Assembly (NCBI GenBank): GCA_002840125.1
Contig: PGZF01000001.1
Location: forward strand, 1,369,237-1,433,236
Reading direction: 5' to 3'
Length of the DNA: 64,000 bases
DNA from: Gammaproteobacteria bacterium HGW-Gammaproteobacteria-15
Lineage (GTDB): Bacteria > Pseudomonadota > Gammaproteobacteria > Enterobacterales > Alteromonadaceae
Shown here: in pieces, positions 51,450 through 60,378 of the stretch
How positions within the stretch are numbered: position 1 is the first letter of the stretch
Layout of the letters: each line of letters opens with the position of its first letter
Program-made: the position numbers and the translations under genes
The notes under the pieces: model-generated
What the model saw: the letters and a program-made list of their open reading frames with translations, nothing else
Databases searched by the model: none
What the model was told of the DNA's origin: nothing

Positions 51450-53918
51450 ATGGCCCGCATTCTTTTTGGCAAAACCTTGTTAAGTATCAGCATTGCCACC
51501 GTTGTCAGCGCTTGCTCGCCACAACCTTCTGTTACTGCTCCACAATCGGCTGGCAGCAACGATAGCAGCATTGCCAAACTCAGTGTCAGTAACCCATCCA
51601 CTTTTGAGCGCAAAGAACAAAACCTGCTGCTGCCATTTAGTGATCTTGGCGTAACAGCAAGCCAGGCACAGGCGTTAGTGGCACTGGAAGGCGGCAATAC
51701 CGTGCCGTCACAACTTATTGACCACAACGGCGATGGCAACAAAGACAGCCTGTTATTACAGTTTGATTTCGCTGCAGTTGAGACAAAACAACTGCAGATC
51801 CTTAATGATACTGCGCTGTTTAACGCCCAGCAGTTTACCAAGCGTACCCAGGCAGAAATTTCGCGTAAAACCGGCGGCCAGTGGCAAGATGCCAAATACG
51901 TTGGCGGCAGCTTTGAAAATGTGACCGAGCTAACCCCACCCTTGCAATATACCGATCATTCCGAGTGGATCCGCTACGAAGGCCCGGGCATAGAATCAGA
52001 TAAAGTCGGCTACCGCATTTATCTGGATTGGCGTAACGGTTTTGATGTATTTGGCAATAAAACCGGTAAGCCGGTGCTGCATCAGGTAGGGCTGGACGGC
52101 TATAAGTCGTACCATGAAATGGCCGACTGGGGTATGGATTTACTTAAAGTAGGTAAATCGCTTGGCGCCGGTGGTTTTGGCTACTGGGACGGTGAAAAGG
52201 TGCAGCTGGTTTCCACTGTCAGCGGCCACACCGCCAAAGTTATTGAAAACGGCGCGGTATATTCTGCGCTGCAAATTCAGTATAAAGACTGGCAAATTGC
52301 CGGCAAAACCACCAACTTAACCGCTAACCTGTCCATGACTGCCGGTAGCCGCCTGGTGCATACCCGCTTGTCTTTAACTGAGCCGCTGGACAATATCGCC
52401 ATCGGTTTAGTGCGCCTGCCAAACACTAAGGTTTTGCATGGTAAATCCGAAGTTACCGGCCACAGCTGGACATACCTGGCCACCTGGGGTGAACAAACCC
52501 TGACCGGTGGCAACGATAAACTGGGCATGGCCATTTTGTATAAGCGTGGCGCCAATAAACAGCTGACCGGCGATGAAAACAGCCATGTCGCGGTAATGAC
52601 GCCATCTGGCACCGAGCTGGAATATTATTTCCTTTCAGCCTGGGATGGCGAACCAGGCGGTATTAAAACCGAAGCTGAGTTTGTTGAATACCTTGAACAG
52701 GAAGTAGAAAAACTCACGCTAACCCCCAGGCTGTCACTTAAAACCGCGCTGTCTGAGCAACAAAAAGCCGGTGCTTTAACCGCCAACGTAGCATTAAACT
52801 GGAGCGAGCGTTTAGCCGCCAGCGAAATGGTACGGCAAACCCCTTACTATGCTTATGGTGGCTGGGATTACGAGCGCCAGCGCCCAAGCAAATGGGAATA
52901 CACCACCGGCCTGCAGCTGCAAGCCTATGACGACCTGCTTAAAGTTAAACCTAATGCCCAGTGGCAACAGGTACTGACGGATGTTATCGACTCTTTTATT
53001 ACCAGCGACGGTGATATCCGCACGTACAAAATCAGTAACCATAATATCGACAGTTTAAATAGCGGCAATATGCTGCTGCGTGAATACCAGCGCAACCCCA
53101 AGCCACAATATAAACAGGCACTGGATTTACTGCGTAAACAGTTAGCTGAGCACCCGCGCACTTCTGAGGGCGCCTTCTGGCATAAACAAATTTATCCGCA
53201 TCAGCTATGGCTCGACGGCGTGTACATGGGTATGCCATTTCTGGCTAACTACAGCAAAACCTTTGAACAAGGCCATGCTTTTGACGAAGTGGTAAAAGAA
53301 TTTACTATCAGCCGCGACAAACTGCGCGACCCTAACACCGGCCTGTATTATCACGCCTGGGATGAAGCCCGCGAGCAGGATTGGGCCGACAAAAAAACCG
53401 GCCTGGCCAGCCAGTTCTGGGGCCGGGGTTTAGGCTGGTTAGCTATGGCACTGGTAGATGTACTGGAAATTATCCCTGAAGATCAAACCGCACTGCGCCA
53501 GCCATTACTGGATATGACAGCCGAGCTGGCCGAAGCGCTGGTAAAAGTACAGCACAACAGCGGCACCTGGTATCAGATCCTGGATAAACCCAACGCACCG
53601 GGTAATTATTTAGAATCGTCCGCCAGCGGTATGTTTACTTACTTCTTTGCTAAAGGCGTAAATAACGGTTATCTGGATGCCCGCTATAAAGCCACCGCCG
53701 TAAAAGCTTACGAGGGCCTGGTAAATGAATTTATTCTGGTACATCCGGATAACAGCGTAAGCTTAGTCAATACCTGCCAGGTTGCCGGTTTAGGCTTTGG
53801 CCGTGATGGCAGCTACCACTACTACATGAGTGAGCCGGTATTTCGTAACGACGCTAAAGCCAACGGCCCCTTTATTATGGCCGGCGTGCAAATAGCCAAA
53901 CTGCTTGGTACTAACTAA
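51450..53918 (+). CDS. DUF4861-GH105 fusion, unsaturated rhamnogalacturonyl hydrolase lipoprotein
   Basis: The 822-aa lipoprotein (lipobox VSAC near residue 22) has an N-terminal DUF4861 domain of about 400 aa (LLPFSDLGVTASQAQALVAL, SAWDGEPGGIKTEAEF). A GH105 (alpha/alpha)6 barrel follows from about 455 (WDYERQRPSKWEYTTGLQLQ, with catalytic-site LWLDGVYMGMP and GWLAMALVDVLE). GH105 enzymes remove the unsaturated uronate from lyase-generated oligomers. The function of DUF4861 is unknown; it is common in pectin loci. AGGTACC precedes the ATG. Confidence 0.88.
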   Translation: MARILFGKTLLSISIATVVSACSPQPSVTAPQSAGSNDSSIAKLSVSNPSTFERKEQNLLLPFSDLGVTASQAQALVALEGGNTVPSQLIDHNGDGNKDSLLLQFDFAAVETKQLQILNDTALFNAQQFTKRTQAEISRKTGGQWQDAKYVGGSFENVTELTPPLQYTDHSEWIRYEGPGIESDKVGYRIYLDWRNGFDVFGNKTGKPVLHQVGLDGYKSYHEMADWGMDLLKVGKSLGAGGFGYWDGEKVQLVSTVSGHTAKVIENGAVYSALQIQYKDWQIAGKTTNLTANLSMTAGSRLVHTRLSLTEPLDNIAIGLVRLPNTKVLHGKSEVTGHSWTYLATWGEQTLTGGNDKLGMAILYKRGANKQLTGDENSHVAVMTPSGTELEYYFLSAWDGEPGGIKTEAEFVEYLEQEVEKLTLTPRLSLKTALSEQQKAGALTANVALNWSERLAASEMVRQTPYYAYGGWDYERQRPSKWEYTTGLQLQAYDDLLKVKPNAQWQQVLTDVIDSFITSDGDIRTYKISNHNIDSLNSGNMLLREYQRNPKPQYKQALDLLRKQLAEHPRTSEGAFWHKQIYPHQLWLDGVYMGMPFLANYSKTFEQGHAFDEVVKEFTISRDKLRDPNTGLYYHAWDEAREQDWADKKTGLASQFWGRGLGWLAMALVDVLEIIPEDQTALRQPLLDMTAELAEALVKVQHNSGTWYQILDKPNAPGNYLESSASGMFTYFFAKGVNNGYLDARYKATAVKAYEGLVNEFILVHPDNSVSLVNTCQVAGLGFGRDGSYHYYMSEPVFRNDAKANGPFIMAGVQIAKLLGTN

Positions 53919-53936
53919 TTTTTTCCCGGTGTATTG

Positions 53937-53962
53937 GGCCGGCATTAGCCGGCCATTTTTTT
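53937..53962 (+). terminator. Rho-independent terminator after the GH105 gene
   Basis: GGCCGGC and GCCGGCC pair around ATTA, then A and seven T residues. It ends only about 10 nt before the pectinesterase start codon, so it may attenuate rather than fully stop expression of the two esterases. Confidence 0.75.
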
Positions 53963-53972
53963 GGGATATATT

Positions 53973-54977
53973 ATGAAACAATTTATCTGCTTGCTCGTGC
54001 TCCTGTTGTCACCGGCATACGCCAGTGACGTAATTACACTTAAGGTGGCACAAAGCGGCGATGCGCCCTTTCGCAGTATTCAGCAGGCCATAAATAGCCT
54101 GCCGGATAACGATACTCAGGCCATTATTCAGATTGGCCCCGGTGTCTATGCGGAAAAAATTTATCTCACCCGCAATAAAGTGGCGCTGATTGGTGCAGGT
54201 GCTGATAACACCGAAATCCGCGTAGCAGAGCTGCGCACTAACTGGTTAAAGCAGCACCCCAGCGACTGGGGCGCGGCAGTGGTGAATATCCGCGCCAGCG
54301 ACATTGCCCTGTTAAATATCAGCATTGTAAACAGCTACGGAAAGCTAACCGGTGATAATGAACACCAGTTCGCGGTACGCGGCTTTGAGCAGGCAACCCG
54401 TATTATTACCGCTAACTGCCGCATTATTGCCGGCGGTGCCGACACCTTAAGCCTGTGGAACAAAACCGACGGCATGTATTACCACGACAACTGTTACTTT
54501 GAAGGCCATACCGATATGGTTTGCCCGCGCGGCTGGGCGTTTTTCAGCAACAGTACTTTTATTAATAAAAAAGCCTACGCCACCTTATGGCATGACGGCG
54601 AGTTAAACGAGCAGCAAAAAATGGTGGTACGCGACTCGCACTTTGACGGCGTGCCGGGTTTTATGCTCGGGCGGCGCCACTATGATGCGCAGTTTTACCT
54701 GATTAATAACCAGTACAGCAGCAATATGGCCGACAAGCCGATATTCCGCCATACCTACCCGACCGAGCCCGAGCGCGACCGGGCCAACCTGTGGGGCGAC
54801 CGCTACTATTTTAGCCACAACGATAACAAGCAGGTTATTTATCCGTGGTTTAAAGCCAATTTAGCTGCGCATCCAGCGCAACTATCACCGGAGCAAATTA
54901 CTGCAACATGGACCTTTGCTGGCCGCTGGGATCCGGAACAACAGGTAAAAACGCTATTGCAACTAAATAAGGAATAA
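53973..54977 (+). CDS. Pectinesterase (CE8 type)
   Basis: The 334-aa secreted beta-helix protein has a signal peptide (ending PAYAS). Its segments follow the pectin methylesterase pattern: IGPGVYAEKIYLTRNKVALIG, then GGADTLSLWN and CYFEGHTDMVCPRGWAFF with the Asp of the catalytic region. It removes methyl groups from homogalacturonan, which opens it to lyases and polygalacturonases. I start at ATG 53973 (MKQFICLL); an in-frame TTG lies 12 nt upstream inside the terminator. It is followed by the acetylesterase after 3 nt. Confidence 0.85.
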   Translation: MKQFICLLVLLLSPAYASDVITLKVAQSGDAPFRSIQQAINSLPDNDTQAIIQIGPGVYAEKIYLTRNKVALIGAGADNTEIRVAELRTNWLKQHPSDWGAAVVNIRASDIALLNISIVNSYGKLTGDNEHQFAVRGFEQATRIITANCRIIAGGADTLSLWNKTDGMYYHDNCYFEGHTDMVCPRGWAFFSNSTFINKKAYATLWHDGELNEQQKMVVRDSHFDGVPGFMLGRRHYDAQFYLINNQYSSNMADKPIFRHTYPTEPERDRANLWGDRYYFSHNDNKQVIYPWFKANLAAHPAQLSPEQITATWTFAGRWDPEQQVKTLLQLNKE

Positions 54978-54980
54978 CAC

Positions 54981-55733
54981 ATGAAGTATCTGCTTATTTT
55001 GGCTTTATGCTTTGGCTTTAGCCAGGTGCAAGCCACTGAAATACCGCCGGTAAAACTGCACTTGGTCGGCGACTCTACGATGTCGGATAAACCCAACCTG
55101 GCTTACCCCGAGCGCGGCTGGGGCCAACTGTTGCCACAGTTTTTGTTACCGCAATTAACCGTAGTGAACCATGCCGCTAATGGCCGCAGCACGCGGCGCT
55201 TTTTAACTGAAGGCCGCTGGCAATTACTGTTAAGCGAGCTTGGCAAGGGCGACTACGTGCTGATCCAGTTTGGCCATAATGACTCGAAAGAGTCAGATCC
55301 GGCACGCTATGCCGCTTTTGACACTGACTATCAGACATTTTTAACACAATTTATTGCTGATGTACGTGAGCGTGGCGCCACGCCAATGCTGGCAAGCTCA
55401 ATTTGCCGGCGTAACTTTGCCGCAGATGGTAGCTTAAAACGGGATCTGGCCGAATACGCCAGCGCTGCGGCCAAAGTGGCCAGTGCTGCAAATGTCAGCT
55501 TTTTTGATTTACAGCAGCTAAGTTGCGATTTCTGGCAACAGCAGGGTAAAGATAACAGCCAGCCATATTTTATTCAGATACCGGCAGCTTTGTATCAAAA
55601 GTTTCCGGCAGGCACTACAGACAACACCCATCTAACACTGCAGGGCGCCAGCAAAATAGCACAGCTTTTTGTACAGGATTTAAAACGCCAGCAGCATCCA
55701 CTGGCGGCTTATGTGTACCGCGAATTGCTGTAA
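54981..55733 (+). CDS. Rhamnogalacturonan acetylesterase (CE12, SGNH fold)
   Basis: The 250-aa secreted esterase has a signal peptide (ending VQAT). Its SGNH blocks are LVGDSTMSD (Ser nucleophile), HAANGRSTRRFL (Gly/Asn), FGHNDSK (Asn) and DNTHLTLQGA (Asp-His). It removes acetyl groups from rhamnogalacturonan I. AAGGA precedes the ATG, 3 nt after the pectinesterase stop. It is the last gene of the pectin locus; repeat copy 7 follows. Confidence 0.9.
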   Translation: MKYLLILALCFGFSQVQATEIPPVKLHLVGDSTMSDKPNLAYPERGWGQLLPQFLLPQLTVVNHAANGRSTRRFLTEGRWQLLLSELGKGDYVLIQFGHNDSKESDPARYAAFDTDYQTFLTQFIADVRERGATPMLASSICRRNFAADGSLKRDLAEYASAAAKVASAANVSFFDLQQLSCDFWQQQGKDNSQPYFIQIPAALYQKFPAGTTDNTHLTLQGASKIAQLFVQDLKRQQHPLAAYVYRELL

Positions 55734-55754
55734 GCGCTACAGGACCACCGATGA

Positions 55755-55851
55755 GAACCGGCTTGCCCTAAGCCAACCGTTGAAGGCATGGATGCCTGAA
55801 TCGAGCCCCCACGGATGGGTTTACGGCGTGTTGGTGTGGGCAAGCCGGTTC
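55755..55851 (+). repeat. Structured intergenic repeat, copy 7
   Basis: The outer arms GAACCGGCTTGCCC (55755) and GGGCAAGCCGGTTC (55838) are perfectly complementary over 14 bp. Inside are GGCA-TGGA-TGCC and a hairpin CCC-CACGGAT-GGG in place of the usual CTAC/GTA stem. Two base pairs there are changed on both sides at once. The GGA loops are on the plus strand, sense to the acetylesterase gene. Confidence 0.8.
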
Positions 55852-55893
55852 GATAAACTGATACCGACTTGCTTTTCTAAGTATTACGCAAAT

Positions 55894-56457
55894 TTATTCA
55901 GCGGCTTTAGACACACCTACCATTGCCGGGCGTAATAAACGGCCGTTTAGCTCGTAGCCCTTTTGCATTACAAAAGTAACAGTATTAGGTGCAACATCTG
56001 CTGATGGCTGAATACTCATGGCCTGGTGGTGCTCAGGGTTAAATGGCTGGCCTTGCGGGTCAATTTGGTTTACGCCGTATTTGGCTACCGTATCCAGAAA
56101 GCTTTTCAGGGTCAGCTCAACGCCTTCAACCACACCTTTTAATGCTTCATCTTCACGGTTGATAAAGCCCAACGCCCGCTCCAGGTTGTCTACTACCGGT
56201 AACAAGTCACCGGCAAATTTCTCCAGGGCAAACTTATGGGCTTTTTCAACGTCCATAGTGGCACGGCGGCGCACGTTTTCAGATTCGGCTTTAATGCGCA
56301 GCATCAAATCCTGCTGCTCTGCCACACGGGCGTTTGCGTCGGCCAACTCGGCTTCAAGTTTGGCAATAATTGCCTGCTCACCCGACAGCTCTACTGTGTC
56401 GGCATGCTCGTTGGCTTGCTCTGGCGCATTGTCGTTTGGCTGGTGTTGCTCTGTCAT
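55894..56457 (-). CDS. grpE: Nucleotide exchange factor GrpE
   Basis: The 187-aa protein has an acidic, Gln-rich N-terminus, a long coiled coil (about 25-85, with [20 protein letters not shown]) and the C-terminal beta domain with [20 protein letters not shown] and [17 protein letters not shown]. It releases ADP from DnaK. It is 30 nt downstream of hrcA and shares its heat-shock promoter. GGGAG precedes the ATG. Confidence 0.97.
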   Translation of the reverse strand: MTEQHQPNDNAPEQANEHADTVELSGEQAIIAKLEAELADANARVAEQQDLMLRIKAESENVRRRATMDVEKAHKFALEKFAGDLLPVVDNLERALGFINREDEALKGVVEGVELTLKSFLDTVAKYGVNQIDPQGQPFNPEHHQAMSIQPSADVAPNTVTFVMQKGYELNGRLLRPAMVGVSKAAE

Positions 56458-56487
56458 GTGTTACTACTCCCAAATTAAGTAGGTGTA

Positions 56488-57519
56488 TTATGGGGATACC
56501 TGGCGCCGATTCAAGTTTAAATTTAATTGGCGCGCACAGGCTTCCACTAACGGGATCAGCCGGGCGTAATTCATTCTGCGCGGCCCCAGTAAAGCAATAA
56601 AGCGTTTTGGCTGTTGTTGATAACGTTGCACTATGACACTGACATTAGCCAGCTCAATAAAACCCGATTCTTTGCCCAGCAATAATTTGGGTTGGTCATC
56701 CTGTGTAACGGTGTGCAGCAAGCGCATTAAGCCCTCCGACTGCTCCAGCATTTGCATTACCTGCTGCAGTGCCGGGTTTTGCTGATATTCTGGCGCCAGT
56801 AATAACTGATGCTGGCCGTAAATTAATGGCTGATGCTGCTGCAGTTCATCCAGGCTTAGTTGCCCCAGTACTTTTTGCAATAGTTGCTGACACAAGCCGG
56901 TTTCGCTACGCACTATGCTGCCAAGCCGTTCAATACCATCCTGCCACTGGCCGCCGCCACCTAAGGCCGCGTTTAACAAACATAACGCCTTACTCAGCGT
57001 ATTGTTGTCTATGGCGCTTTCACAGTGCAGCACACGGTGCAAAATATCGCCGTCTTCATCTATTACTACCAGCAATAGCCTGTCACTGGCCAGGCGCACT
57101 AAATCAATCTGCCGCACAATACGGCCGTCGGCTTTAGGCGCACTGACAATAGCGACAAAACCGGTAAGGTTAGTCAGTAACTGCCCGGCTTGCTGGCACA
57201 ATAAAGACACCGGCAACTGCGGCGTAAGCCTGCGCTGTAGTTCATTATTCCACATACTGGTCAGCGGTTGCAGTTGCAGCATTTTATCGATAAATAAACG
57301 GATACCCGCAGTGGTGGGAATGCGCCCGGCCGATGTATGCGGTGAGCGGATTAACCCCTGCTGTTCCAGTGCCATCATGGTGTTACGCACCGTGGCCGAG
57401 CTAACGGCCAGCTGAGCATGATCCGCCAGCAACTTTGATGATACAGGCTGGCCATCCAGCAGATACTGTTCAACAATCAGCTTTAAAATCAACTCAGATC
57501 GGTTCAGGGCTAACGTCAT
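56488..57519 (-). CDS. hrcA: Heat-inducible transcription repressor HrcA
   Basis: The 343-aa protein has the N-terminal winged helix (PVSSKLLADH, VSSATVRNTMMALEQQGLI, PHTSAGRIPTTAGIRLF) and the GAF-like C-terminal domain (TNLTGFVAIVSAPK, LLLVVIDEDGDILHR). HrcA usually binds CIRCE repeats and represses chaperone genes. I see no CIRCE here or before dnaK, so its target is open. It is expressed from the sigma-32 promoter at 57550-57577 together with grpE. Confidence 0.95.
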   Translation of the reverse strand: MTLALNRSELILKLIVEQYLLDGQPVSSKLLADHAQLAVSSATVRNTMMALEQQGLIRSPHTSAGRIPTTAGIRLFIDKMLQLQPLTSMWNNELQRRLTPQLPVSLLCQQAGQLLTNLTGFVAIVSAPKADGRIVRQIDLVRLASDRLLLVVIDEDGDILHRVLHCESAIDNNTLSKALCLLNAALGGGGQWQDGIERLGSIVRSETGLCQQLLQKVLGQLSLDELQQHQPLIYGQHQLLLAPEYQQNPALQQVMQMLEQSEGLMRLLHTVTQDDQPKLLLGKESGFIELANVSVIVQRYQQQPKRFIALLGPRRMNYARLIPLVEACARQLNLNLNRRQVSP

Positions 57520-57549
57520 GCGACATACTCACTTCATCATTGAGCTTGG

Positions 57550-57577
57550 ATATGGGGGCAATAAGCGCCAATTCAAG
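57550..57577 (-). promoter_or_regulatory. Sigma-32 (RpoH) heat-shock promoter of hrcA-grpE
   Basis: On the minus strand CTTGAAT (57577-57571), 13 bp, then CCCCATAT (57557-57550). This matches the RpoH consensus and lies 30 nt before the hrcA start. It is flanked by AGCGCC and GGCGCT, an inverted repeat around the -35. Confidence 0.87.
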
Positions 57578-57646
57578 TAAAACACGGCGCTAGTGTCCAA
57601 CGCAGCCTGCCGTTATACTGCGCTAACGCATTGAAAGGAAACTGCT

Positions 57647-58528
57647 ATGCAACATGCCTTTACCACCATTGGCCTGATTGGCAAACCACACCATCAGGGC
57701 GCTAATAATACGCTGATAAGCCTGTACAGTTTTTTACAACAGCAGGGGCTGAAAGTTTACGTTGAAGAGCGCGTAGCCCAGTCGCTTACGCTGCCGGGTG
57801 TAGAAATACTTGATCTGGTAGAGCTGGGTAAAAAATGCGATCTGGCCATAGTGGTAGGCGGCGACGGCAATATGCTGGGCGCCGCCCGGGTGCTGGCCAG
57901 GTTTGATGTTGCCGTATTGGGTGTTAACCGAGGTAATTTGGGTTTTTTAACCGATTTGGCGCCGGAAGATTTTCAACAGCCGCTTAGCCAGGTGCTGGCC
58001 GGTAATTTTGTTACCGAAAAACGTAACCTGCTGGAAATATCCGTACACCGCCACGGCACGGTGAAAAGCAGCAACAGCGCCGTAAACGAAGCCGTGCTAC
58101 ACGCCGATAAAGTAGCGCATATGATTGAGTTTGAAGCCTACATCAATGACGAGTTTGTTTACAGCCAGCGCTCTGACGGCCTTATTATCAGCACCCCTAC
58201 CGGCTCTACCGCTTATTCACTCTCCGGCGGCGGCCCGATCCTGACCCCAGATTTAGACGCCGTCAGCCTGGTGCCCATGTTTCCACATACGTTAAGCAGC
58301 AGGCCGCTGGTGGTGTCGGGCAATAGCGAAATCAGGCTTAAAGTGGCCAGCACTAACGATGCTCACCTGCAAATCAGCTGCGACAGCCACGTTATTCTGG
58401 CCGTAATGCCAGGCGATGATATTTATATCCGTAAACACCCCACCCCACTTCGGTTGGTGCATCCGCCGGGTTACAGCTACTTTCATGTACTGCGCAATAA
58501 GTTGGGCTGGGGTAGCAAACTTTATTAA
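57647..58528 (+). CDS. nadK: NAD kinase
   Basis: The 293-aa protein, of usual length, has the catalytic GGDGN ([15 protein letters not shown]), the [11 protein letters not shown] block, NEAVLHADK and the Gly-rich [16 protein letters not shown]. It phosphorylates NAD to NADP with ATP. AAAGGA precedes the ATG. It is divergent from hrcA and is followed by recN, an order common in gammaproteobacteria. Confidence 0.97.
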   Translation: MQHAFTTIGLIGKPHHQGANNTLISLYSFLQQQGLKVYVEERVAQSLTLPGVEILDLVELGKKCDLAIVVGGDGNMLGAARVLARFDVAVLGVNRGNLGFLTDLAPEDFQQPLSQVLAGNFVTEKRNLLEISVHRHGTVKSSNSAVNEAVLHADKVAHMIEFEAYINDEFVYSQRSDGLIISTPTGSTAYSLSGGGPILTPDLDAVSLVPMFPHTLSSRPLVVSGNSEIRLKVASTNDAHLQISCDSHVILAVMPGDDIYIRKHPTPLRLVHPPGYSYFHVLRNKLGWGSKLY

Positions 58529-58565
58529 ACCGCTGCTTGCCTATTGTACAATTCCTGTATAAAGT

Positions 58566-58600
58566 TACTGTATAAATAAACACTGTTATTTTTCACAGTT
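58566..58600 (+). promoter_or_regulatory. Tandem LexA (SOS) boxes upstream of recN
   Basis: CTG-N10-CAG at 58583-58598 with flanks CACTGT/ACAGTT is a good LexA box. An adjoining site, CTG-N10-CAC at 58568-58583 (TTACTGTATAAATAAACA), is a one-mismatch box. A TATAAA -10-like sequence lies inside the region. The recN start is 38-55 nt downstream. Confidence 0.75.
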
Positions 58601-58637
58601 GTTCTGTAGCGTAACTTTATTCAGGTTGGAGCATCGC

Positions 58638-60311
58638 ATGCTGTGTCATCTGCATATCAGTAATTTTGCCATTGTCCGCGCGCTGGAAATTGATTGGGCC
58701 AGTGGTATGTCTACCATTACCGGTGAAACCGGTGCCGGTAAATCTATCGCTATTGACGCTTTATCATTGTGTTTGGGCGAGCGGGCCGATGCCAGCGTAG
58801 TGCGCCCCGGTGCAGATAAAGCCGATATCGTCGCCAGCTTTGATATCAGTAAACTTAAAGCCGCACAGCAATGGCTGACGGAGCAAGATCTGGCCATGGG
58901 CCACGAGTGTATTGTTCGGCGCGTGGTTAGCAGCGAGGGCCGCTCGCGTGGTTATATCAATGGTGTGCAGGTGCCGGCGCAGCAACTTAAAGCCCTTGGC
59001 CAGTATTTACTCAGTATTCATGGCCAGCACGCGCACCAGCAACTGCTAAAAAGCGACTACCAACGCCAATTGCTGGATGCTTTCGCCGCCAACAGCACAA
59101 CACTGGATGCCACCCGCCAGGCCTGGCGTAACTGGCAGCAATTGCAGCGCGAGTACGGCGATTTACAGCAATCGCAACAGCAGCGCGATGCCCAGCGCCA
59201 GCTGCTGGAATATCAGGTAGCCGAGCTGGATAACTTTGCCCCGCAGGAAAATGAATACCCCGATCTTGAAGCCGAGCACAGCCGCCTAAGCCACGGTAAT
59301 ACGTTATTAAGCCAGAGCCAGCAATGCCTGCAGCTGTTATATGATGACGAACAACAAAATATTTATCAGGCGTTGTCTGTCGCTACCGCGCAGGTAGAAC
59401 AACTAACTGCGCTGGACCCGGCACTGAATAACATAGCCCAGATGCTAAACGATGCACTGGTACAAACCGAAGAAGCCAGCCGCGAACTGCGCCGTTATGC
59501 CGACAAAGTTGAGCTGGATCCGGAGCGTTTAGCACAGGTAGATGAACGCCTTGGCCTGTGGCTGAACTTATCGCGTAAACACCAGGTAGCCCACGAGGCC
59601 CTGCCTGCACTGCACCAACAACTGTCTGCCCAGCTGGCAACCCTTACCGGCAACGACAAACGCCTGGTGCAACTGGCCGCTGATATTGGCCAGGCCGAGT
59701 TAGACTATATGGCACAGGCAGAGCAATTAAGTGAGCAACGCCGCCAGGCTGCTAACGCACTTAGCCTGCAAGTTAGCAAGAGTATGCACGAGCTCAGCAT
59801 GGCAAATGCCCGCTTTGAAATACAGCTAACCACTATGGCTGCCGAACAGGCCAGCGCCAGTGGTATTGATGCTATTGAATTTCAGGTATCTACCAATCCG
59901 GGGCAGCCGTTACAGGCCATGCATAAGGTGGCGTCCGGCGGTGAATTATCGCGCATCAGCCTGGCAATACAGGTAATACTGGCCGACAAAGTAACTACCC
60001 CTACCCTGATTTTTGATGAAGTAGACGTAGGCATCAGCGGCCCGGTTGCGGCCGGTGTCGGGCGTTTATTGCGCCAGTTGGGTGAAAGCACGCAAATTAT
60101 TTGTGTTACCCACTTACCACAGGTAGCCAGCCAGGGGCACCAGCAACTGTTTGTGGAAAAGTATACCGACGGTATCGCCACAGAAACCCGTATGCGCACC
60201 CTGAGCGACGAAGAGCGCATCAGTGAAATTGCACGCTTGCTGGCAGGCGAGAATATCAGCGCCAGCGCGCTGGCAAATGCCCGAGAACTTTTATGTGCTC
60301 CGGCAGTCTGA
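58638..60311 (+). CDS. recN: DNA repair protein RecN
   Basis: The 557-aa SMC-like ATPase has Walker A GETGAGKS near residue 33 in the family start MLCHLHISNFAIV, a central coiled coil rich in Gln (about 150-370), the signature VASGGELSRISLAIQ, and Walker B PTLIFDEVDVGISG. It holds and bridges DNA ends in double-strand break repair. I start at ATG 58638, which has GGAG 8 nt upstream; an upstream in-frame Met at 58599 would lie in the LexA region. It is expected to be SOS-induced. Confidence 0.96.
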   Translation: MLCHLHISNFAIVRALEIDWASGMSTITGETGAGKSIAIDALSLCLGERADASVVRPGADKADIVASFDISKLKAAQQWLTEQDLAMGHECIVRRVVSSEGRSRGYINGVQVPAQQLKALGQYLLSIHGQHAHQQLLKSDYQRQLLDAFAANSTTLDATRQAWRNWQQLQREYGDLQQSQQQRDAQRQLLEYQVAELDNFAPQENEYPDLEAEHSRLSHGNTLLSQSQQCLQLLYDDEQQNIYQALSVATAQVEQLTALDPALNNIAQMLNDALVQTEEASRELRRYADKVELDPERLAQVDERLGLWLNLSRKHQVAHEALPALHQQLSAQLATLTGNDKRLVQLAADIGQAELDYMAQAEQLSEQRRQAANALSLQVSKSMHELSMANARFEIQLTTMAAEQASASGIDAIEFQVSTNPGQPLQAMHKVASGGELSRISLAIQVILADKVTTPTLIFDEVDVGISGPVAAGVGRLLRQLGESTQIICVTHLPQVASQGHQQLFVEKYTDGIATETRMRTLSDEERISEIARLLAGENISASALANARELLCAPAV

Positions 60312-60378
60312 AAGAAGGTTTTTCACAAGGCTTGTCATAGGGTATGATAAAGCCAATCAGATTAAGCAGAAGTGACAG

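Noticed and set aside
51374..51895. Minus-strand ORF of 173 aa near the GH105 gene
   Set aside because: It is antisense to the N-terminus of the DUF4861-GH105 protein and shows no family features.
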